A DNA stretch of 64,000 nucleotides, taken from assembly GCA_948567375.1 (NCBI GenBank), contig OX419758.1:3105001-3169000 (forward strand), read 5' to 3'. Positions 21,201 to 33,973 of this stretch are shown here, piece by piece. How positions within the stretch are numbered: the stretch's first letter is position 1; every line of letters begins with the position of its first letter. This stretch comes from Lunularia cruciata (Eukaryota > Streptophyta > Marchantiopsida > Lunulariales > Lunulariaceae). Under the pieces are notes generated by a model. It made no database searches. It was not told the origin of the DNA and saw nothing but the letters and a program-made list of their open reading frames with translations. The position numbers and the translations under genes are program-made.

Positions 21201-23007
21201 TAAATACAGCTGAAAGAAATTACTCTACTTGAGATCGGGAACAACTTGCAATGGTATATGCCACCAAGGTATGGAGGCATTATCTCTTGGAGAAACAAGT
21301 GATCATGCAAACTGATCACAAGCCATTATTGCAGACCTTACACTTGGAGCACATGAAGAGTCGGCATCATCGATGGGAAGAGCAACTCCAATTGTTTGAC
21401 ATCAAACTTGAGTACGAACCAGGTCGGTTCCATGTCATCCCCGATGCTCTATCACGACGACCTGATTTGAAGGATCTTTCTCTCATCACGGCGGCAATTA
21501 CAACGGTGTCCATTGACCCTAAGGTCCATAATGAGTTTCAATCAGCTCTACAACAAGATCCCTTCTTCCAAATGGTACACGGTCGTCTGACAGCACACGA
21601 CAAAGAGTACAACACCTTCTCCTTCAAGGAAGACCTTTTATTCCATGAAGACCAGATCTACGTTCCAGCCAAAGGTGATCTTTGACTTGTGCACCTTCAA
21701 GAAGCCCATGATTTACCAATAGCTGATCACATGGGAGTGGACAAGACCTTGGGCACCCTCCAACGCCAATGGTGGTGGCCCAACATGACACGAGATGTTT
21801 GAGACTTTGTTTGATCATGTGAGAGTTGCCAACGGAACAAGGCCAGCAACCAGAAGCCGAGTGGACTCTTTCAACCACTCGCCATTCCATCCGCTCGTTG
21901 GGAGCATGTGAGCTTGGATCTCATCACATCCTTGCCAAAGACAAAACAAGGACACACCGCAATTGTGGTGTTTGTGGATAAGCTTAGTAAGCAAATCCAC
22001 TTGGCACCAACCTGTGATAACGTGGATGCTCCAACCTTAGCGCAAATCTACTTTGACAATGTCTTCAAGCATCATGGGATGCCATGTGTACTCATCTCCG
22101 ACCGTGATCCTCGATTTACCGGGAAGTTTTGGCAAGCACTCTTCCAGATACTCGGCACCAAGCTTGCTTTGTCCACGGCCTATCATCCTCAAACTGATGG
22201 ACAAACCAAACGCGCCAATCGTACATTGGAGGATATGTTGCGCAGCCTTTGTCAATGTCCACCATACCAACTAGGATGAATGTCTTGCAACTGCAGAATT
22301 TGCCTACAACAATTCCAAACAGGCAAGTATTGGATTTTCTCCTTTCTTTCTCAATTTTGGCCAAGATCCGCTTGTTCCAGATTCTCTTCTTGCTCCCCCT
22401 CCCTCTCAGGTTCCTCATACTTCTACATTCTTGACCACTATATCCCAATCTCTCCAACAAGCCAAATCTCACCTCCTTGTTGCTCAGAATCGCCAAAAAC
22501 AATATGTGGACCATCATCGTCGTGATCTCACCTTTGAAGTTGGTGATAAAGTCATGCTATCCTCTAGTAACCTCCCTCTCCCACTTGATACCCAAGTTTG
22601 TAAACTTGCTCCTAATTGGATAGGACCCTTTGATATTGCCCACATTATCTTTCTTGTTGCTTATCGACTTGCCTTACCTTGTCACATGCGTATCCATCCT
22701 ATCTTTCATGTTTCCAAGTTAAAACCCTTTGTTCCTAACCCTTCTTCCTTTTCCTCTCGAGTCCAACCTCCTTCTTCCTGTCCCTATCAATGATCATGAG
22801 GAGTATGAAGTTGATCGTATCCTTGCTCGTTGCCATATTCAACGAGGCCGTCGCCAACATATGGAGTACAAGGTCCTTTGGAAAGGGTATCCCCTTCATG
22901 ATGCCACATGGGAACCTCTTTCTCACCTCCAGAATGCACAGATGGCCATCAAGGAATTCAAAGCTTCACTGGCGACGAGGACATCACCAACTAGCGGCGG
23001 GAGAATA

Positions 23008-23406
23008 TGTAACAATATGGAGTTTAGTGACGAAGTTAGTCGGGCTTACAAAGTAGAGAATAAGACAAAATAGCCTAGAATATTCTAGAAGCATCTAAGA
23101 AGCTTCTTAGGAAGCTTCCCAACTAGTTAACTTGCGCCCTAAGCAAGTAGCTTCTAACTGGCTTAGCTTGCACGCCAAGTAGGCGGCTTCTAGAAGGAAG
23201 CTTCTTGAGAAGCTTCCTAGTTAACCTGGCTTGCACTCCAAGAAAGCGGCTCAAGGAAACTTCTTGAGAGGCTTCAAGGGTCTTGTATGCTACCTATAAA
23301 TACCAAGGCCAAAGCTCATGCTAGGCATTTGGAGTTTTCCCTCATTCAAGTGTCCCAATGTGAGTTTCCATTCTCCTATTTCTCTCCTCGGTTTTGGTCT
23401 TTTACA
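23008..23406 (+). repeat. 3' LTR of chromovirus copy 2
   Basis: A 399-bp partner of the LTR at 17813, with TG...CA ends and the same heat-shock-type motifs. It follows a purine-rich tract. Confidence 0.9.
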
Positions 23407-23475
23407 AAATGCCTAGCTTGAGCTTGGCTTGAATATTTATAAAAAACTTGGGTACAAGATTCCCAAGGAGGGTTC
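23407..23475. other. Short spacer between chromovirus copies 2 and 3
   Basis: 69 bp with CTTGGCTTG-like words resembling LTR sequence. It may be the left part of an older LTR that copy 3 split. The right part would be 29111-29400. Confidence 0.35.
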
Positions 23476-23888
23476 TATAACAATATGGAGTTTAGCGACG
23501 AAGTTAGTCAGGCTTACAAAGTAGAGAATAAGACAAAATAGCCTAGAATATTCTAGAAACATCTAAGAAGCTTCTAAGGAAGCTTCCTAACTAGTTAACT
23601 TGCACCCTAAGCAAGTAGCTTCTAGAAGGAAGCTTCTAACTAGCTTAGCTTGCACGCCAAGTAGGTGACTTCTAGAAAAAAGCTTCTTGAGAAGCTTCCT
23701 GGTTAACTTGGCTTGCACTCCAAGAAAGCGGCTCAAGGAAGCTTCTTGAGAAGCTTCAAGGGTCTTGTATGCTACCTATAAATACCAAAGCCAAAGCTCA
23801 TGCTAGGCATTCGGAGTTTTCCCTCATTCACGTGTCTCAATGTGAGTTTCCATTCTCCTATTTCTCTCCTCGGATTTGGTCTTTTACA
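23476..23888 (+). repeat. 5' LTR of chromovirus copy 3
   Basis: A 413-bp LTR preceded by GGTTC and followed by the primer site. It contains the GAAGCTTC motif series and TATAAATA. Confidence 0.9.
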
Positions 23889-26800
23889 TTGGTATCAAAG
23901 TAGGAATGGGATGGATGGAATTTATGGACCACCAAATCCACTTCCACCAAACCATTGGGATTTTCACGTCCAAATACTACCCAAGCATCGTTTCACACAA
24001 TTCATCACCTCGCACTTTGGACAAGATTTTTTGCATATGATCACCATATTTGAGGAACCCTTGGTGCTTCCGCTTGTAACTTATGGAGAATGGTGGACGT
24101 GTTGTTTCTATGTGTTAATAAATTAGATAGATTGGGAGTGGTGTGATAGATGAGCAACCATGGCGGCAATACTTGATGTTATCGTTGCTATGCAACAACA
24201 AATTGAGCACCTTACTTGATTGTTGGATGAACTAGATCTCCGACAACAAGAGCAGGTGGAGAGAGTACCAATTTGAGAAGGAAAAGATTGGATCGGATTC
24301 CCTAAACCCAAGGTATTTGAAGGCAAGAATCTCCCAGGTGTAGTGGAGAATTTTGTGTTTGATTGTGAACGTTATTTTGAAGTTACAAATCTACAAGACG
24401 AGCAAAAACAAATTCTCTTGGCTTCTAGCCAATTGGATGGAGTAGCAAAGCTATGGTGGAGATTCTAAGTGGAGCAAGCCAAATGACAAATGGTTACACC
24501 AATCTTGACATGGGCAGAATTCAAGAGTGCAATAATTAGTCAGTTCCAAGCTATAAATGCCACACGAGCTGCACGGGATAAGTTGGCAAAGTTGAAACAG
24601 ATTGGCTCTATAAGAAGTTACATCATGTAGTTCCAAAACACCATCATGCTAATTCCAGATATATTGGAAGGTGAAGCTCTGGATCAATTTGTGAGGGGCT
24701 TGAAGGCAAGAACCAAATTAGAGGTAACGATGCGAGAGCCACAACACTTGGAGGAAGCCATGCGGTTGACCGAACGTTTTGATTCCTTGGTGGCAACAAC
24801 TTGGTCTCAACCTCGACCTCCACAAAGCCTACCAATACACTACACACAAGTGGAGGAGCCAGCGCCAATGGAGATTGATGCAATTCAACAAAGACCACTT
24901 GGTACGGCAGATAGGGAGAAATTACAACAAAATGGTGGTTGTTTTTATTGTCGCCAGTTGGGGTATCGCATTGCTGAATGTCCACTCAAGAATGGACGAC
25001 CTCGACAAGTTGCCCAAGTGGAGGTTGTGAAGCAGAATGATCAAGGAAATGAGGAATCCCAATAGAAGAATTCAAGCTGCCTATTGGGAGCTTGATTAGT
25101 TCCAATGGGATTGAAGGCTCGACCTATGCAAGTTTGCTTCACTTGCAAGGTATGATATCTAATCGGGGTTGTAGGATTTTGGTTGATTTTGGAAATTTAG
25201 AGAATTGCATGTTTATGCAAGTAGCAAAGGAATTGGGTATTCCTATCAAGCTAGTGATTGGAAGTAGTTTGATGATGGCGGATGGTAGAAAGGGTTCTGC
25301 ATTCCGCACCTTGCATCTTGTTACCTTCAAGATTGAGAAGGAGTATTTGGAGTGTATGAAGTTTGTAGTGGCATCTCTACACTATGATATCATTCTAGGT
25401 CTACCTTGGCTTGAATGTCATAAGGTTCAATTTGATTGGACCCAATGCCAAATTCAAGTACAACACCAAGGTAGGAATTTCCGATTAGGTTGTCTAGCAC
25501 CTCTAAGTAAGACACCTAAGAATAGTCAATCCCAAGATGGGAAGTTTGTCTAGAAGGTAGCCAGAGAGCAAACCTTGAAGGAAGTGGAGTCCCAAGATGG
25601 GAAGTTTGCCAAGAAGGCAACCATGGAGCAGGCTTGGAAGAGAGATTAGTCCCTAGAAGGGAAGTTTGTTAGTAAAGCAGCCATCGAGCAAGCTTTAGAG
25701 GAAGATAAGGTTATATTTGTGGTGTGGATCAAGCCGATTGCACAAGGCCAATCTGTGGAGGACCTAGAGCCTCATCAAGTAATGGTTGATCAGATAGTTA
25801 AGGAGTTTGTGGACGTGTCTCCGGATGATCTACCAAAGGGATTACCCTCTAATTGAGGTATGCCCTTCAAGATCGAGTTATTGCCAAGGAGTAGTCCAGT
25901 GAGTAGACCAATCTATTGGCTCTCACCAAAGGAGTTGGAGGAGTTGCGAACAACACTTACAGAGTTGTTGGAGAAGGACTTCATACGACATAGTACCTCT
26001 CCTTGGGGAGCACCGGTACTATTTGTTCCAAAGAAGGATGGAGGACTTCAATTCTGTATTGATTATCGTGGGCTCAATAAGGAAATTGTGAAGAATGCAT
26101 ATCCCTTGCCTTGGATCGATGACTTGCTTGATCAACTAAGTGTAGCACATTACTTTTCCAAGTTGGATCTTTGCAATGGCTATTGGCAAATTCCGATTGA
26201 TAGAGAGGATGTGCAAAAGACTGCCTTTTGTACAAGGTATGGGCATTTCAAGTGGAGAGTTTTACCTATTGGACTCACTAATGCTCCAGCAGTCTTCATG
26301 GATCAGATGCATCGGGTGTTGGATGGACTATTGGATTGGTCAATAGTGGTGTTCTTGGATGATATCTTAATCTATAGCAAGACAGAGGCAAAACAAGTGA
26401 ATCATATGCGAGAAGTCCTAAGACATCTATGACAATGGAAATTTTACTGCAAGAAGTCAAAGTGTGCCTTTTGGTAGAAGGAGGTTACCTTCTTGGATCA
26501 TAAGATCTCCTCAGAGGAGATCAAGATGGATGAAGAGAAGATCAAGGCTATTACTGATTGGCCTACCCCGAAGGATGCTACAGAAGTACATGCATTCAAT
26601 GGATTGGCCAGTTTTTACCGGTGGTTCATCCACTATTATGCTCATGTGGCTGCACCATTGACTGACTTCTTGGGAAAGAACTCGAGCTTCCAGTGGAACA
26701 CCAAGCATGAAGAAGCATTCCAAAAGTTGAAACATATGGTGTCTTCAAGACCAATTCTTCAACCATATGATCCTCAACTACCTTGTGTGGTTGATTTTGA

Positions 26801-28697
26801 TGCTTCTAACTTTGCAATTGGAGTTGTGTTGCAACAAGAATTCCCAGATGGACTGCATCCCATTGCCTTTATGTCTCACCAACTAAATACAGCTGAAAGA
26901 AATTACTTTGCTTGAGATCGGGAACAACTTGCAATGGTATATGCCACCAAGGTATAGAGGCATAATCTCTTGGGGAAACAAGTGATCATGCAAACTGATC
27001 ACAAGCCATTGTTGCAGACCTTACACCTGGAGCATATGAAGAGTCGACATCATCGATGGGAGGAGCAACTCCAATTTTTTGACATCAAACTTGAGTACAA
27101 ACCAGGTCGGTTCCATGTCATCCCTGATGCTCTATCACAACGACCTGATTTGAAGTCTCTTCCTCTCATTGTGGCAACAATTATGACGGTGTCAATTGAC
27201 CCCAAGATCCAAAACAAGCTTCAGTTAGCTCTACAACAAGATCCCTTCTTCCAAATGGTACATGGTCATCTAACAACATGTGACAAGGAGTACAACACCT
27301 TCTCCTTCAAAGAAGGCATTCTATTCCATGCGGACCGGATCTATGTTCCAGCCAAAGGTGATCTTCGACTTGTGCGCCTTCAAGAAGCCCATGATTTACC
27401 TATTGCTGGTCACATGGGTGTGGACAAGACCTTGGGTACCCTCCAATGTCAATAGTGGTGGCCCACCATGACACAAGATGTTCGAGAATTTGTCCAATTG
27501 TGTAAGAGCTGCCAACGTAACAAGGCCAACAACCATAAGCCAAGTGGACTCCTTCAACCGCTTGCCATTCCATCAGCTCGGTGGGAGCATGTGAGCTTGG
27601 ATCTCATCACATCCTTGCCAAAGACAAAACAAGGACACACCGCCATTGTGGTGTTTGTGGATAAGCTTAGTAAGCAAATCTACTTGGCACCAACCTGTGA
27701 TAACGTGGATGCTCCAACCTTAGTGCAAATCTACTTTGACAATGTCTTCAAACATCATGGGATGCCACGTGTACTCATCTTTGATTGTGATCTTTGATTT
27801 ACCGGGAAGTTTTGGAAAGCACTCTTTCAGATACTCAACACCAAGCTTGCTTTGTCCACGGCCTATCATCCTCAAATTGATGGACAAACCGAACGTGCAA
27901 ATCATACATTGGAGGATATGTTGCGTGCCTTTGTCAATGTCCACCATACCATTGGGATGAATGTCTTACCGCTATAGAATTTGTCTATAACAATTCCAAA
28001 TAGGCAAGCACCGGATTCTCTCCTTTCTTTCTCAATTTTGGCCAAGATCCGCTTGTTCCAGATTCTCTTCTTGCTCTCCTTCCATCTCAGGTTCCTCATA
28101 CTTCTACATTCTTGACCACTATATATCCCAATCTCTCCAACATGCCAAGTCTCACCTCCTTGTTGCTCAGAATCACCAAAAACAATATGCGGACCACCAT
28201 CATCATGATCTCACCTTTGAAGTTGGTGATAAAGTCATGCTATCCTCTAGTAACCTCCCTCTCCCACTTGATACCCAAGTTCGTAAAATTGCCCCTAATT
28301 GGATAGGACCCTTTGATATCACCCACATTGTCTCTCCTGTTGCTTATTGACTTGCCTTGCCTTGCCTTGTCACATGCGTATCCATCCTATCTTTCATGTT
28401 TCCAAGTTGAAACCCTTTGTTCCTAACCCCTCTTCCTTTTCCTCTTGAGTCCAACCTCCCCCTCTTCCTATCCCTATCAATGATCATGAGGAGTATGAAG
28501 TTGATCGTATCCTTGCGCGTCGCCATATTCAATGAGGTTGTCGCCAACATACGGAGTACAAGGTCCTTTGGAAAGGGTATCCCCTTCATGATACCACATG
28601 GCAATCTCTTTCCCATCTCCAGAATGCATAGACAGCCATCAAGGAATTTGAAGCTTCACTGGCAACGAGGACGTCACCAACTAGCAGCGGGGGAATA

Positions 28698-29110
28698 TGT
28701 AATGATATGGAGTTTAGCAATGAAGTTAGTCAGGCTTACGAAGTAGAGAATAAGACAAAATAGCCTAGAATATTCTAGAAGCATCTAAGAAGCTTCTTGG
28801 GAAGCTTCCTAACTAGTTAACTTGCACCCTAAGCAGGTAGCTTCTAGAAAGAAGCTTCTAACTAGCTTAGCTTGCACGCCAAGTAGGCGACTTCTAGAAA
28901 AAAGCTTCTTGAGAAGCTTCCTGGTTAACTTGGCTTGCACTCCAAGAAAGTGGCTCAAGGAAGCTTCTTGAGAAGCTTAAAGGGTCTTGTATGCTACCTA
29001 TAAATACCAAAGCCAAAGCTCATGCTAGGCATTTGGAGTTTTCCCTCATTCAAGTGTCCCAATGTGAGTTTCCATTCTTCTATTTCTCTCCTCTGATTTG
29101 GTCTTTTACA
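28698..29110 (+). repeat. 3' LTR of chromovirus copy 3
   Basis: A 413-bp LTR with TG...CA ends, followed by AGTTC. It contains the same heat-shock-type motif clusters and TATAAATA. Confidence 0.9.
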
Positions 29111-29400
29111 AGTTCCTTCTAGGAGCCACCTTACTTGGAGTGCAAGCTAAGCTAATTGTTTACTTGGCATACAAGTTAAGCTTGTCGTCAGCTTGGCATA
29201 CAAGTTAGTCTATCCTTGGAAAGTTCCTAGAAGCTTCTCACCAAGAAGCTTTATGTGTACTTCCAAATACTCTATCCACAAGTTTTCTCAATATTTTCTA
29301 GCACATTCTTAGGCTAGTTCTATTTCTTTTGCTATACGTAGCTTAGACTACTAACTCATTAGCTTCTACTAACTTATTTGCTAACTCCATATTATTACAT
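29111..29400 (+). repeat. LTR-like fragment related to the chromovirus group
   Basis: Contains LTR-like words (ACTTGGAGTGCAAGC, CTTGGCATACAAG, TTCCTAGAAGCTTCT) followed by a CTCTATCC...TTCTATTTC region. It is not alignable end to end with the chromovirus LTR. It is probably the right-hand part of an older related LTR split by copy 3. Confidence 0.45.
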
Positions 29401-29639
29401 GTGTGATAGTTGTTTGAGAGGATGGCATATGGTATGTTTGACTCCTTCTCTCATGATGGTTCCTCCTGGACAATGGTTATGTTCTCGATGTACTTGACCT
29501 CTCGCTGTTCACTCCTTATGTGATAAAGATTACAGACAAGCAACTAATGATAGGCTTGATAGCACCCGGCCTCTTGATCTTTGCACACCATAGGGCATAT
29601 CACATACTTGGAATAGATGGCTATTTGGAGTTTGAGTGA
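29401..29639. other. No recognised feature
   Basis: No gene or clear repeat is seen. It lies between two LTR-derived fragments. Confidence 0.4.
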
Positions 29640-29766
29640 CCTAACCACCAACTGGGGAACAATTGTAGGTCTTTGGAGTTTGTGTGTGACCTCTATATGA
29701 GTTATGCTTCTATAATATATGATGTTGACAATAATATATGTTGGGTAGCTCTATATATACAATAAC
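29640..29766 (+). repeat. End part of an LTR (same family as the solo LTR at 62990)
   Basis: Matches the last ~110 bp of the solo LTR at 62990-63546 and the end of the LTR at 29767-30303 (ATTGTAGGTCTTTGGAG, then ATGATGTTGACAATAATATA). It abuts the start of another LTR copy of the same family at 29767. Confidence 0.7.
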
Positions 29767-30303
29767 TATCACTACAATACCAAAGCTAGTTGCTCAAACC
29801 TTGGAGTGTTAGTCTTGGTAATCATAGCTATAAAAATAGTTGCTCAAAGACTACTTCATGGTGGTTAGATTTTGTGGTAGGGTTATTGATCATAGTGTTA
29901 GATCTACCATTAGTCACACCATTTACACCATCAATTGGGTTGTCAAACGTTAGGGTTGGATTCTTGACTGTTCCCAAGGGGTATACCTTCAAAGTGCAAC
30001 TCTAGAGAATTTATTTATTTGTTGTTAAGCTTTCAAGCTCCTAGTTATGGTGGACAAAGGCCAACAAGTCTCACTTGGAATCTCCTAGCTAAATTAAGTG
30101 TAGTTTGTAGTATAATTAGAATATGTTGGAGAAATTATATTGAGTTGAATTTTGAATTTTTTATCCAAATTGAGATTATGAACGATTGATTATTGTGGGT
30201 CTTTGGAGTTTGTATATGATTTCTATATTAGTTGTACTTGTATAGTGTATGATGTTGACCGGGAAGTGAAGTATGTTGGATAGTGATGAATATATACATA
30301 GTG
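29767..30303 (+). repeat. LTR copy of the family at 62990
   Basis: Diverged, but collinear with the solo LTR at 62990-63546 over most of its length. Shared blocks include a weak start TATCAC, then CATTTACACCATCAA, GGGGTATACCTTCAAAGTGCA, TATGGTGGACAAAGGCCAAC and ATGATGTTGACC near the end. It is old and has lost clean TG...CA ends. Confidence 0.7.
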
Positions 30304-30565
30304 GCGTAGTTAATATTAGAGTATATAGGTCTTACCTTTCAAAGAGAAATTCATTCATTCCATTCAGATGCTAGTTGCATAATCACGAATTTTTCATTCA
30401 TTCCATTGAGATGTTAGGTGCATAGTGAAGAAAGCTTGAGCAACAAGGTCTTGACAGTATACATCGAGAGTGATATTAGTTAATTTTAGAGTATATAGGT
30501 ATTACCTTTCGATGAGAGATCTTTTAGTGTTCCTTTTGCGATTGTAGTGCAAATTTTCATCACAG
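30304..30565 (+). repeat. Dispersed repeat related to 11876-12130
   Basis: Contains TTAGAGTATATAGGTCTTACC and a second internal version (TTAGAGTATATAGGTATTACC) about 170 bp later, then TTTTAGTGTTCCTTTTG. The same order of blocks occurs upstream of the copia remnant at 12 kb, so it may be a copia LTR fragment. Confidence 0.5.
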
Positions 30566-33500
30566 TTTTCAATAACCGCTAACAAAAATGGGTGGCCGAG
30601 CCACCGAGGTCACAGTACAAATCACTCATGGTGTAATTCAACAACACCGACAAGAAGGGAAGGAATTGCCTTCTCATACAAGAAAAAGGATAGGACCGGA
30701 GATTAGTCAGGAGATTGCCCACGACGTCCCCCTGAAGAGCAAAAGGGTAAGCAAGGGGCAGCAGATCGAGAAGCTAGCTCCATAATTAGTATGAGGAAGA
30801 TCACCAATCCCTTCATGATAGATACCAACCCTTTCCCGGTGATGCCTGACCATCAATGGTCCGATGCAACTAAACAGCAAATATATTTCTCCGAGACACT
30901 AACGTGTACCAGGACGGATCGTCTTTACGAAAGCCGAACATGACCTGCACAAGTACTGTTGTTGACCTGTTTGCCTTGTGTAACGGTTTGTCTTCTGCTC
31001 TTCTGAATTTCATAGCTGTGTGTAGATAGCATTTGGCTATTCGAGCAACTTCAGTGACGATAAGTGTGTAGAAGGGTTAGGCTTATTCTTCTACAGCTGA
31101 TTGTCCGCGCGCCACGAAATCGTTTTGAGACTATGCATCTTCTTGTTATGACTGCTTTCTTGAGATGTTGTGGTTTCACGAGTAAGACATTACGGTACAT
31201 AGAAGAATCTAGGAAGAGGTATCTGGAACATCCATGCGAGAAGCAGGCACATCTTGAGATCACACTCTGAGGACAGCGTAAGTTGGTCCAATGTTTTGGA
31301 ATTGTGGTACACACTTCTCACAAATAGACTATTGGAAATAAGCGAATAAACAAGCTTAGAAATAAATGACGATCTGCACCCCAGATTGTTGCTCCCTCGT
31401 TCTCCCGTATCCCAGTAGCTCATTACTCTGTATTCAGTGCTTTGTGTTGCGAAATTCGGTTTGTTGTATTACTCCACATGAGAGTAACTCTATCGATACA
31501 CTACACGAGAGAACTACATCGATGCAAGTTCTTCTATCTTTTGAACCTTGAGGACCTTGATGCGACAGTTCAGCCCGTCCCCGGAATGGTTGCAAATCTT
31601 GCGATCACACTTAAAAGGTTATTAAGTTCTAAAGATTCGCAGGAATCGATCATCAAAAGCACCCTAGCGTTTCCCGCGAAAGAACGAAAGCGAGACAGCA
31701 CGCCAGTTGACTAATCGATTGCTCTTGCGTTCGTCAAAATCCCTTTCAAGATCAGACTTTAACATTCGCTTTCATTTGCCTCCTCGACACTAATAAATGT
31801 TATTGTCTGCGTGGTTCTTGTTGTCCGTTATCAGAGCGTTCGTTATATTCGTTACACTGACAGACGACTTTTTAATCGGAGGAGAGCATCGAAACGTTTG
31901 CCTTGTTTTCTCTCTGACACTGAAACAGAGATCTGTCAACGAAGGTAATCGATAGATTTCAAGTTGCTGATTTGTGTAATCAAATCCCTAATTCCATCAT
32001 GAGTGCGTCAACCAGACTACGTTTCCCGATCGGGAATGTTATGATCTCATCCATTTTGATCGCGGAGCCCCCATGGCTCGCTTTGCCTAGGAGTGCTGAC
32101 GAGCTTTGATCATGACCTCAGTGCCATTCAGAATACTCAGATCGGATTCAGAATGGCCTCAGAGGTTTTGATCGGAGCTAATCTGCACAAGGGATGCCAT
32201 GAGCCCTCATCGCGCTTCGACTTGTAACAAAAACGTCCTTGAAAAGCGAATCGACGGGACTGAAAAGAGGAAAATAGGAAATGCTCGTACCCATTCACTG
32301 CCTGCATATGCTGTGATGCATGCAGCTACGAGCTCACGCATGTACTCCAAAGAAGCAGGAGCTTCTAGTTTCGGTCATCAAATTGAGAAACAGAGCGCTC
32401 CGCTCTGCTTCACAGATCGATCGTTATCGTCGACGGAAGTTACAGCAAAAGCAGGCCAGCCAGGGTTCGAGTACATTAAGGTCCCGAAACCACTGCTGCG
32501 AGCAATTCTACACCTTCAAAGTCGAGGACATACCCATTGTTGAAAATTTGATCCTGACTCTAGATGTCCTCCAGCCGATTCTACCGACCGGAGAACAATT
32601 GGGAGGTCAATTCTTCAGTGCGCACCCCGTTAAAGCCCCGAAGTCTGCTCTCTCTGCTTGCTTGTTGTCGCCTTTAGAAAGAATCAGCATCCGGTGAAGG
32701 AATAATAGGATGAATTAGGGTTGCGGTCGGGCTCTTTACTGCTCAATTATCCGTGTTCACGCAACCTTGGGGTAGCAGTATGACTGCCACTAAGGTACTG
32801 AAGTTCTCGGACAGTGCGAATCACGGCCAAACTTTGCAGCCGAAAAATAAGCAGGGCATCCAAGTCAGATTTTTCAGAGCTTGGTGATAGTCATGGGTCT
32901 CGATAGATCGCATCCGAACCTGGATGTGTCGGGCACAGCTGGGATCCAGCTCAGGGTTACTTATAGTTTTGCTGAAGTTCACTCGAAGTACAGTGACGGG
33001 ACTTTGTTTGGCAGGCGGACGGCTTACAGTGCGTACCGCAGCCTCCTGACACTTGCGGTGGTTAATCCTGCTTACCGGTATGAAAGCAGCAGGGGTATAT
33101 GAGGACAAACTTGAACAGTAATGGATTTCATCTGGATCGAAGACCTGCATTCCCTCCAGAATTTATCTATTTACAGTTACGATGACTTCTATAATTTCGA
33201 TCTACTTAAGTGTAGTAAAACAGAATTATAACGGGTTCAATCGATCCAGTGATATCTAGGCGTAAGAGAACAAATTACACAATTCGATGCTACCGTACTT
33301 TAGTCCCATTTTACCCTTTGTAGGTCTTCCCATCGGTGCTTTGACCCTTTGTATTACCCTTCTAGGGCTCGATAATTCTTCCCGTCCTCTTTCCTATCCT
33401 ACGCGCGTCCAATGTTCAGAATTGTAGAATTCAGAATTTCTGGAAACACTACCTACGACCTGCTCGGGCAATTGTCGTAGCTCGCGTTGTTATGATTAGC

Positions 33501-33973
33501 TTCTGATGCGTAATGATCTCGAACAACCAAGCAAATTCATTCGCACAGCCAATTTGCGATTCTCCACCAGATTGGCGCGGATGACTTCACCAAAACGGTA
33601 TCAATTTTCTGGCAGAAGACCTGGACTTCCTGTCTTTCAGCTTCTAGAGGTAAATTGTCGAAGTGAACGAGAACCACCACGGCTTGTGTTTAGGGTCACT
33701 GGCAAACGCGAATGTTTTGTGAAGCTCGGACAATCTGTATCAAAATGTGATACATTTTATTAAGAGAAACCACAGAAATCTTTTGTACGTAACCGAACAG
33801 ATTAAGCATAAGAATGCATCCGTGGGAATTTGTACATTGGTGGTCGTCCGGGAGTCCTTCAGTAGTCAGCAGATCGACTCTCACTTCAAGATGAATGGGG
33901 CATCTCGTAAGCCAGTCGCTCACTAGAAGGCCCTCAGCATTTCTCCGAGTAGGTAGGCAATCTGTGTACTCTG
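30566..33973. other. No recognised gene
   Basis: Composition is closer to that around the host genes than to the repeats. Short open frames (for example 30588-30785, 32199-32543 and 32320-32697) show no recognisable domain. A possible LINE tail remnant lies at 33297-33375. The last ~200 bp are the 3' flank of the minus-strand peroxidase gene. Confidence 0.5.
33297..33375 (+). mobile_element. Possible decayed LINE tail fragment
   Basis: Blocks TTTAGTCCCATTTTACCC, GTCTTCCCATC, CCTTTGT and TCTAGGG occur in the same order as in the LINE 3' tail, but with deletions between them. This is weaker than the other tail copies. Confidence 0.4.

Larger units (their letters stand above)
17813..23406 (+). 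mobile_element. Ty3/Gypsy chromovirus, copy 2 (both LTRs)
   Basis: A full-length structure of about 5.6 kb with 399-bp LTRs at 17813-18211 and 23008-23406. The primer site is at 18213-18224. Gag spans about 18484-19400, including a CCHC knuckle. The protease carries VDSGSSENC near 19500. Reverse transcriptase lies at about 20177-20752 (FLDDIL active-site box), RNase H about 20810-21450 and integrase about 21680-22480. A C-terminal chromodomain (EYEVDRILARC ... YKVLWKGYP) lies at about 22790-22975, followed by a purine-rich tract before the 3' LTR. The chromodomain places it with chromoviruses. The LTRs differ at about six positions (roughly 98.5% identical), so the insertion is fairly young. 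The coding region is broken in several places. No matching target-site duplication is visible. Confidence 0.9.
23476..29110 (+). mobile_element. Ty3/Gypsy chromovirus, copy 3 (both LTRs, near-perfect target duplication)
   Basis: A full-length structure of about 5.6 kb. LTRs lie at 23476-23888 and 28698-29110 (413 bp each), with the primer site from 23890 and a leader ORF at about 23911-24126. Gag spans about 24162-25065 with a CCHC knuckle, and the protease about 25092-25600. Reverse transcriptase lies at about 25860-26432 (FLDDILIYS), RNase H about 26493-27000, integrase about 27360-28200 (HHCC finger and DDE core regions) and the chromodomain about 28480-28665. Flanking GGTTC and AGTTC form a target-site duplication with one mismatch. 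The LTRs differ at about 20 positions (roughly 95% identical), so this insertion is older than copy 2. The coding region is broken in several places. Confidence 0.9.

Noticed and set aside
17813-23406. Target-site duplication for chromovirus copy 2
   Set aside because: The five bases on each side (TAGAT and AAATG) do not match, so no duplication is claimed. Recombination or later rearrangement is likely.
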